A DNA stretch of 64,000 nt from the NCBI GenBank assembly GCA_036873135.1, contig JAPTYO010000007.1, positions 16,908,763 through 16,972,762 on the forward strand. The letters run 5' to 3'. Made by a program: the position numbers and the translations under genes. Positions 57,756 to 64,000 of this stretch are shown here, piece after piece. The stretch is from Clarkia xantiana subsp. parviflora. Lineage: Eukaryota; Streptophyta; Magnoliopsida; Myrtales; Onagraceae. The notes beneath the pieces are model-generated. The model searched no databases. It was not told the DNA's origin and saw nothing but the letters and a program-made list of their open reading frames with translations. The first letter of the stretch is position 1. Each line of letters begins with the position of its first letter.

Positions 57756-58780
57756 ATGGGTGGAGAAATCAAAAGCTTGTATCATGGGCAACAGGACATC
57801 ACCCAGGAACAAAAGAATCTCAGCCAAGAACAACATAAACTGACCGAGATGATGATGTAGTTGAAGGCATCCGTGGACAAGGTGCTTGCTGCTTCCGCTG
57901 CAAGTTCCTCAACAGAGACAAGGGTTGCTAACATGGAGCACACCGCAGGGCATATCACTCTACCTAGAGACCGGTATTACCGACCACCACCGATCAGGGA
58001 GGAACAAACACCACCGCCTCCAAACAAAAGGGAAGCGCTACCGCCGATGTGGAATCAGACCGGGCCCATGTTGTCGCGATACATGAAACTCGAATGTACA
58101 ACATTCGATGGCTCTGAGGATCCTCTCGTATGGCTGCACCGATGCGAGCAATTTTTTTACCACCATGGTACCGGAGACAACGAGAAGGTCAGGATAGCGC
58201 CTTTCCACATGTTGGGCGAGGCCCAACTATGGCGTTACCAATTGGGCGTATCAAGACCGGGGCTAAACTGGACCGAATTTCGAAGTGCTTGTTCCTTAAG
58301 ATTCGGACCACCGGAAGGTCACAACCCCCTTGGAGAGTTGGTGTGCCTCAAGCAGACGGGAATGGTAGAACTCTACAACCGACAATTCCAAGAGAAACTG
58401 GCACGAGCTGGAGATCTCATCCAAGTAAATCAGTATGTAAGTCTCTTCATGGCCGGACTTAGTGATTCATTAAAAATTGATGTACAACTCAATAAACCCT
58501 CAGATTTAGACTATGCCATGAGTCTAGCCCGAGCCTATGAGCAAAAAATACTTTTACCCCAGACATGGACCATCAAGAGAGACTGGGCGCCCCGTAACCG
58601 CCCGGACCAACAACAACGGCCACCCAAAACAAAACCACAGAAGTAGGAAGAAGCCCAGCGTTCATTAAAAGGCTGTCTAGAGCCGAGATGGCAGAAAGAA
58701 TGGCCAAGGGATTGTGTTATAACTGCGATGAATTTTATTCTGCAAGTCATCAATGCAAAAAAATTATTATTGGTAAAGTT
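57756..58780 (+). pseudogene. Chromovirus gag
   Basis: The frame reads MGGEIKSLYHGQQDITQEQ, a coiled-coil-like N-terminus, then a TAG at 57858-57860, and onward to 58646 with the capsid domain: KLECTTFDGSEDPLVWL, then QLWRYQL, LNWTEFRSACSLRFG, and VELYNRQFQEKLARAGD. The zinc knuckle GLCYNCDEFYSASHQCKK (about 58711-58764) lies in another frame, so there are compensating shifts near 58635 and 58770. Gag would build the particle and bind RNA; this copy cannot make it intact. The true start may be upstream of 57756; the MGG is the first in-frame ATG I can read. Confidence 0.88.
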
Positions 58781-60743
58781 GGATGACAATGTCCAGCAGC
58801 CAATGGAAGACGAGCAACATGAAGAGGAGGAACCTGCAATATCCTTCCATGCCATTACAGGAAGGAGAAGCGCGGAGACGATGCAGCTGGCTGCACTGAT
58901 CGAAGGACACACGTTGTTAACCTTAGTGGACTCCGGCAGCACCCACAATTTCATCAGCTCCAAGGCAGCCCACAAACTGGGTCTGCAGTGCTGCAACACA
59001 CCCGGGGCCAGCGTCGCCATCGCTAATGGTGATCGAATCAACAATACAGGAGTCTGTCGACATGTCCAGTTTTCTATTGATAAACAACAATTCATGGTTG
59101 ATTTCTTTGTTATTCCTTTAGAAGGCTTCGATATAGTATTGAGGATTAAGTGGCTCCGCACATCGGGTTCAATTACATGGAATTTCAACAACCACACTAT
59201 GCAATTTTCGTGGCAAGGCAGTCTGATCCAACTTCAAGGACGGGAGGCTACGGCAGTCCAACGCCTATTCTGCGTCCATAATATCAAACCGGATCAGCCA
59301 GCATTGGACAAATTACTAGAAGAGTTCGACGATGTGTTCCGTGAACCCACAGGATTGCCCCCAGTCCGCCATTGTGACCACCATATATGTCTAGTGCCCG
59401 ACACTTCCCCACACCGTTATCCGCACGGCCAAAAAGACGAGATCGAGCGACAATGTGCACTACTACTAAAACAGGGCACCATCAGGCCTAGCCGGTCCCC
59501 ATTCTCCTCTCCGATCCTCATAGTACCTAAGCAAGATGGCTCGTGGAGATTATGTGTCGATTATCGAGAATTGAACGCAAAAACTGTGAAGGATAAATTC
59601 TCGATTCCTGTAGTAGATGAGCTGCTTGATGAACTACATGGAGCCAAATACTTCACTAAATTGGATCTTCGCTCGGGCTATCATCAAGTCCGCATGCACG
59701 CCGACGATATTGAGAAAACGGCTTTCCGCACTCACCATGGACACTTCGAGTTCTTGGTTATGCCGTTTGGCTTGTCTAATGCACCATCCACCTTCCAAGC
59801 GCTCATGAATGAGGTCTTTCAACCTTATCTCCGTATTTTTGTGCTAGTTTTCTTTGACGACATTCTTATTTACAGCAACTCGTGGGAACAACATTTATCT
59901 CATCTTCGGGTGGTCTTGGAACCGCATCAGCTATACCTTAAGGCATTTAAGTGCGCTTTCGGACAGACATAAGTCGCATACATTGGGCATGTAATCTCAG
60001 CCCTCGGCGTGAAGATAGACCGCTCCAAGGTGCTTTCCGTCGAAGCATGGCCGCAGCCCCAAACGCTCAAAGCATTGCGCGGTTTCCTAGGCATGGCAGG
60101 CTACTATCAAAATTTCATTCAAAATTATGGAGTGCTCGCAGCCCCATTAACAAGCATGCTCAAACGGAACTCGTTTCGATGGTCTGAGGATGCATTTGCC
60201 GCCTTCCAATCTCTTAAGACATCCCTATCCACCGCTCATGTTCTGGCACTTCCTAATTTCGAGAAGGACTTCATCAAGGAGTGTGACGCTTCGGGCAGCG
60301 GCATTGGCGCCGTCTTACAACAAGATGGCCATCCGATTGCATTCTTTAGCCGCCAACTCGTCATTCGACATCATAAATTGGCCGCCTACGAACGTGAGCT
60401 CATTGGCTTATCCAAGGCAATACAACACTGGAGACCGTATTTATGGGGGCGCAAGTTCTTAATCCGCACTGACCACTACATCCTGAAATACCTCTTAGAC
60501 CAGCGTCTTACGACTCCACCACAACAACATTGGGTGAGTAAACTTGTAGGTTATGATTTTGTTGTCGAATATCGTGCGGGCAAGATGAACACAGTGGCCG
60601 ACGCTCTATCCAGACAGTCTGAAGACCTGTCCTTACTCGCAATCAGTCAACCACGCCCCCTGTTGCTTGAAGATGTGCGAAAGGAGCTCCAAACTTCCCC
60701 GCACCTGCATGATCTCCAAGTTAGCTTGCCAGAGATGAAATAG
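58781..60743 (+). pseudogene. Chromovirus protease, reverse transcriptase and RNase H
   Basis: In one frame: aspartic protease with LVDSGSTHNFIS (58921-58960); reverse transcriptase with DYRELNAKT, FSIPVVDELLDEL, FTKLDLRSGYHQ, AFRTHHGHFEFLVMPFGL and the catalytic FDDILIYS (about 59850, where most relatives have YVDDIL); then a TAA at 59970-59972 within QTxVAYIGH; then RNase H with KALRGFLGMAGYY, LALPNFEKDFIKECDAS, AFFSRQL, YERELIGL and VADALSRQ to 60743. The single in-frame stop is the only lesion in 1.9 kb here; the rest of the frame is well conserved. Confidence 0.93.
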
Positions 60744-60902
60744 CGGAGCCATGGTCAACTCAAAATGGGCTACTATTGTATAAAACCGCATTTATACGCA
60801 CTCATCATCGGATTTAGAGCCCGTTGTATTATCCGCTTATCACGACTCCTCTCATGAAGGCGTACAGAAAACTTTACACCAAATCCGTGCAGATTTTTAC
60901 TG

Positions 60903-61572
60903 GGGTTAAAGGTCCTTTTGGTACCACATGTTTGCAAAAATTACACTGTTCATACCACTAGTATTTTTTCGTACCGAATTATTACCATATGTTTCCAAAC
61001 CTTACTGTTTTGGTACCTCCGTTAGGGTTCTGTTAAAAACAGCCGTTAAATGGCATGTGCCATGCACGTGACCAACCCAAAACTTTCAATTTTGTTACAA
61101 TTTAGTCCATCTAATACATCCCTAACTTTTATTTTGTTCAGTTTAGTCCTAAAACTTCAAAACCAAACCATTTTCCCAAATTGACCTAGCCGGACTTAGC
61201 CTAGGGCTAGGTCCGACTCTGGGTCATGGTCGCCGGACCCAGGTGACCCCGACCCAGGGTCGGACCTAGCCCATGGCTAGGTCCGGCTAGGTCAATTTGG
61301 GAAATGGTTTGATTTTGAAGTTTTAGGACTAAACTGAACAAAATAAAAGCTAGAGATGTATTAGATGGACTAAATTGTAACAAAATTGAAAGTTTTGGGC
61401 TGGTCACGTGCATGGCACATGCCATTTAACAGCCGTTTTTGACGGAACCCTAACGGAGGTACCAAAACAGTAAGGTTTGGAAACATATGGTACCAATTCG
61501 GTACAAAAAAATACTAGTGGTATGAACTGTGTAATTTTTGCAAACATGTGGTACCGAAAGGACCTTTAACCC
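60903..61572. mobile_element. MULE-type foldback element, 670 bp, inside integrase
   Basis: Arms of about 330 bp: GGGTTAAAGGTCCTTTTGGT at the left and ACCGAAAGGACCTTTAACCC at the right. Flanked by TTTTTACTG on both sides (60894-60902 and 61573-61581), a 9-bp duplication. Removing the element and one repeat restores the integrase zinc-finger frame. The centre is GC-richer and carries GGTCGGACCTAGCC and its inverse. No transposase. Reference copy for the fragments at 14711, 42920 and 44395. Confidence 0.97.
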
Positions 61573-62738
61573 TTTTTACTGGAAGGGGATGAAATCTGAT
61601 ATCGCCGACTATGCAGCCGCTTGCTCAACATGTCAACAAAACAAGGCAGAACATCTTAGTCCAGCAGGTCTACTGCAGCCTCTTCAATTGCCAACTTAGG
61701 TTTGGGCCGATATTTCTATGGACTTCATTGATGGGTTGCCAAAATCGTGGGGTAAAACGGTTTTACTCGTAGTCGTAGATAGTTTTTCCAAATATGCCCA
61801 TTTTATTTGTTGGCACACCCGTATACAGCATCTCGTGTGGCTCACATTTTCTTTGAGCAAGTGGTTCTCTTACATGGTATCTCGGAGACGATAACTTGCG
61901 ATCGAGACGTAGTGTTCATGAGCACCTTTTGGCGGGAACTTTTCAGGTTGAGCGGTACGAAACTCCAATTCTCCACAGCTTATCATCCGCAGACTAACGG
62001 CCAAACCGAGGTGGGAAATCGCACAATCGAGATGTACTTACGTTGCTTAGTGAGCGATTATCCGCGTTGATGGGTCGACTGGTTACCATGGACTGAGTTT
62101 TGCTATAACACATCTTTTGACACTGCCCTTCAAGCTACCCCGTTTCAAGTGGTTTATGGTTGAGATCCTCCAACATTACTATCTTATGTGGCAGGCTCTT
62201 CTCGGGTTGATGCGTTCGATTTAGCCTTACAAGACAGAGATGAGAGTCTTCGCCTCATCTGCCACAAACTCGAGCAGGCCCAAAAATGATGAAGACGAGG
62301 TACAACAAACGGCATCGCGAAGTGGAATTTAATGAGGGTTCTTGGGTTTGGCTGCGCTTACACCCCCACCAACGGGCATCCTTGACGTCGAACTTGCACA
62401 AGTTATCACCCAAGTTTTTTGGGCCGTTTGAGGTGGTTCGTCGCATTGTTACGATGGCATATGAACTTGGACTGCCACCTGGCGCCTCCATAATGTTTTC
62501 CATGTGTCCTTGTTGAAGTCATTTAAAGGAGATCCTCCCACCTCTGTTCAAACTCTTCCCCCAATTGAAGATGGCAGGACGCTTTGTGTTCCAGACTCTA
62601 TTATTCGTTCACGCATGAATGGGGGCACTCTGGAGATTTTGGTTCGTTGGAAAGGGCTACCTGTGGAAAATGCTTCTTGGGAGCCGGTGGACAACTTTCA
62701 CAGCGTTTATCCTGAATTCGAGCTTGAGGACACGCTCG

Positions 62739-62757
62739 TTCCGCAGGACGGGAGTAA
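62739..62757 (+). other. Polypurine tract, chromovirus
   Basis: CCGCAGGACGGGAGTAA directly before the 3' LTR; purine-rich but interrupted. Confidence 0.55.
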
Positions 62758-63158
62758 TGTTAGGGATGCGTTTATGAGACATGTTTACTCCTGTAGGCTT
62801 AAGTAAGATATAGATATATTTTATATAATAATAATTATATAAGTTAGTAGGTATAGATATATATATAGATATAGATTTAATTAATATTATAGAAGTCGGT
62901 AGGAATAGATATATATAGATTATATATATATAGATTGAATATCTATTTTCGTTGTATTGCTCAAACCTCTATATAAAGAGAAAAAGTCATTAATAAAGAT
63001 TCAAGTAAAAATTTACTCAATTCTTAAGATCGTACACAAGAGATCTAGGGTTAGTGCTCCCCTCGACGAGCCCAATATTGCGCGTGGAATAAAGACTAAC
63101 CGACCAACTCAGATCAATTCCCCGTACTAGTTATGATCCCGTGGTCAAGACCCTAACA
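62758..63158 (+). repeat. Chromovirus 3' LTR, 401 bp
   Basis: TGTTAGGG to CCCTAACA; same order of blocks as the 5' LTR, with substitutions and small indels. TATA box at 62970-62977. Followed by CCAGA. Confidence 0.95.
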
Positions 63159-63163
63159 CCAGA

Positions 63164-64000
63164 TATTATATGTAACATTATGCGCGTATCCAAGTCTTTA
63201 TTGTGTTTGTCCAACGTTTCGAGATTTATTTTACAAAGCTAATGTCCCTTTAAAGCTTGAATGATATGAGTATATAAAGTCTATTGTTTCACGTTGACTA
63301 GAATTGAATACATAGTTGCTGTAATTTACAAGTAGAAATATTTTACATTTTTTTTTGCCAAGCTTAGTCATTTAGGGTTGTATATGAAATTCTTACTTAT
63401 AAGTTCAATTTATTATAAACTTATTGACAATATGAGAGTTCAAATTAAATTAGCTAGCGAATTTCTCCTCTAAATAGTAACATTATATAAACAAAGCAAG
63501 TTATTACAAAACATAAATATGTTATATAACAAACGAAGCTGTTTTAAACAAAAACGCAAATTTATGGCGATGTCTCAAACATTGGTGTGGGCTTTGCCAT
63601 TAAAGATTAGGGTTAATAACTAAAAACTGTCCAAGGTTTACCCTATGTTAAAATTAGGTGTCTGAAGTTTGAAATGTTAAAATGGAATGTCCCAAGTTTC
63701 ATTTTTGTTGAAATTTGGTGTCTCGGTGTGATTACTTTAGAGAAGTCAATTTCGATGAAACTGTCTGTCAAATTCGAGCTTTCATACACACTCCCTTCTC
63801 GTCATCTTGCCGGGACCGTCACCTAAAAAGTTGGTCACTTCCGGGCAAGCAAATCTCGCTCTATTGTCATTGGAAAATGGCTCAACACCACTCTTCTAGA
63901 AACTTTTTTTTTAATGTTCAATTTTTATGTGAAATTTGACGATTTTGTGAAAAGTAAAGAGTGATGGATTATGAGTGAGTTGGTGGGTTGATGAAAATGA
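63164..64000. other. Intergenic end of window, probable foldback arm
   Basis: No gene. From 63609 the sequence AGGGTTAATAACTAAAAACTG, then GTCTGAAGTTTGAAATGTTAA and TTTTTGTTGAAATTTGGTGTC resembles the left arm of the 31495 foldback family (GGGTTAAGAA, CTGAAATTTGAAATGTTGA). The matching right end, if present, is outside the window. Confidence 0.45.

Larger units (their letters stand above)
60744..62757 (+). pseudogene. Chromovirus integrase with chromodomain, interrupted
   Basis: After frameshifts near 60740 and 60815, the zinc-finger N-terminus starts (SSHEGVQKTLHQIRADFYW) and is cut by the foldback at 60903; it resumes at 61582 with KGMKSDIADYAAACSTCQQN. The core has [13 protein letters not shown], the first Asp in [12 protein letters not shown], the second in TCDRDVVFMSTFW and the Glu in YHPQTNGQTEVGNR, so the DDE triad is present. 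Stops: TAG 61697-61699, TGA 62068-62070, TGA 62161-62163; shifts near 61806, 62287 and 62490. The C-terminus includes the GPFEVV fold and a chromodomain (LEILVRWKGLPVENASWEP, about 62632-62690), which in chromoviruses directs integration to certain chromatin. Confidence 0.92.
57262..63158 (+). mobile_element. Full-length Ty3/Gypsy chromovirus, 5.9 kb, defective
   Basis: Bounded by LTRs starting TGTTAGGGATGCG and ending CCCTAACA and by the 5-bp target duplication CCAGA (57257-57261 and 63159-63163). Order: 5' LTR, tRNA-Met primer site, gag, protease, RT, RNase H, integrase, chromodomain, 3' LTR. The domain order (integrase after RNase H) and the C-terminal chromodomain define a chromovirus. 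It carries several stops, frameshifts and a 670-bp foldback insertion, so it is not functional. The LTRs differ at many positions, of the order of 10 percent by eye, so the insertion is not recent. Confidence 0.96.

Noticed and set aside
1..64000. Bacterial-type systems, organellar DNA, tRNA or rRNA genes
   Set aside because: No motif for any of these was found; all coding content is plant nuclear or transposon-derived. The tRNA-like matches are retroelement primer sites and a SINE box.

Overview
The window is nuclear DNA of a flowering plant, most likely a eudicot. It is AT-rich, its genes are interrupted by small GT-AG introns, and the families present (E2F with a plant-type RB-binding tail, HVA22-like proteins, OVATE family proteins) together with Copia, chromovirus, CACTA, hAT, MULE and Helitron-like remains are all plant-typical. 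I cannot name the species from the sequence.

Host genes sit in the middle and are sparse: a 14-exon E2F transcription factor (21808-25061, +), an intronless conserved plant protein of unknown role (28586-29101, +), two HVA22-like paralogues in tandem on the minus strand (29701-30726 and 34201-35451) with identical exon sizes, and two intronless OVATE family repressors (39486-40082, +, and 53018-53896, -). No rRNA, tRNA, organellar or bacterial genes were seen.

Layout. 0-3.3 kb: a broken Copia RT/RNase H with its 3' end, then a decayed minus-strand gag/primer-site remnant. 3.3-7.9 kb: AT-rich DNA with two Helitron-like 3' termini and a 79-bp tandem duplication. 7956-13969: a CACTA element with both terminal repeats and a decayed TNP2-type transposase on the minus strand. 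14.7-20.1 kb: a truncated foldback element and two oppositely oriented, rearranged pieces of one LTR-retroelement family, with an 18-bp minisatellite. 20.1-30.8 kb: E2F, the unknown gene and the first HVA22 gene. 31.5-33.4 kb, between the HVA22 paralogues: a MULE-type foldback with a SINE in its terminus, then an hAT-like element. 34.2-35.5 kb: the second HVA22 gene. 39-48 kb: first OVATE gene followed by three nonautonomous DNA elements with recognisable ends. 53-54 kb: second OVATE gene. 56.8-63.2 kb: a perfect-ended MITE and a full-length but dead chromovirus (57262-63158, 5-bp target duplication CCAGA) that was itself split by a 670-bp MULE-type foldback.

The genes do not form a pathway or cluster by function. 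E2F acts in the nucleus on S-phase genes, OVATE proteins are nuclear co-repressors of growth, and HVA22-like proteins shape ER or endocytic membranes. I found no convincing previously undescribed system. The most informative items are the nested insertions with readable target duplications, a last intron of HVA22 gene B that consists almost wholly of a 145-bp tandem duplication, a 31-bp-armed hairpin just after the first OVATE stop codon, and premature stops in two transposons that all fit C-to-T change. Gene models were built by reading splice sites by eye and were not tested against transcripts.
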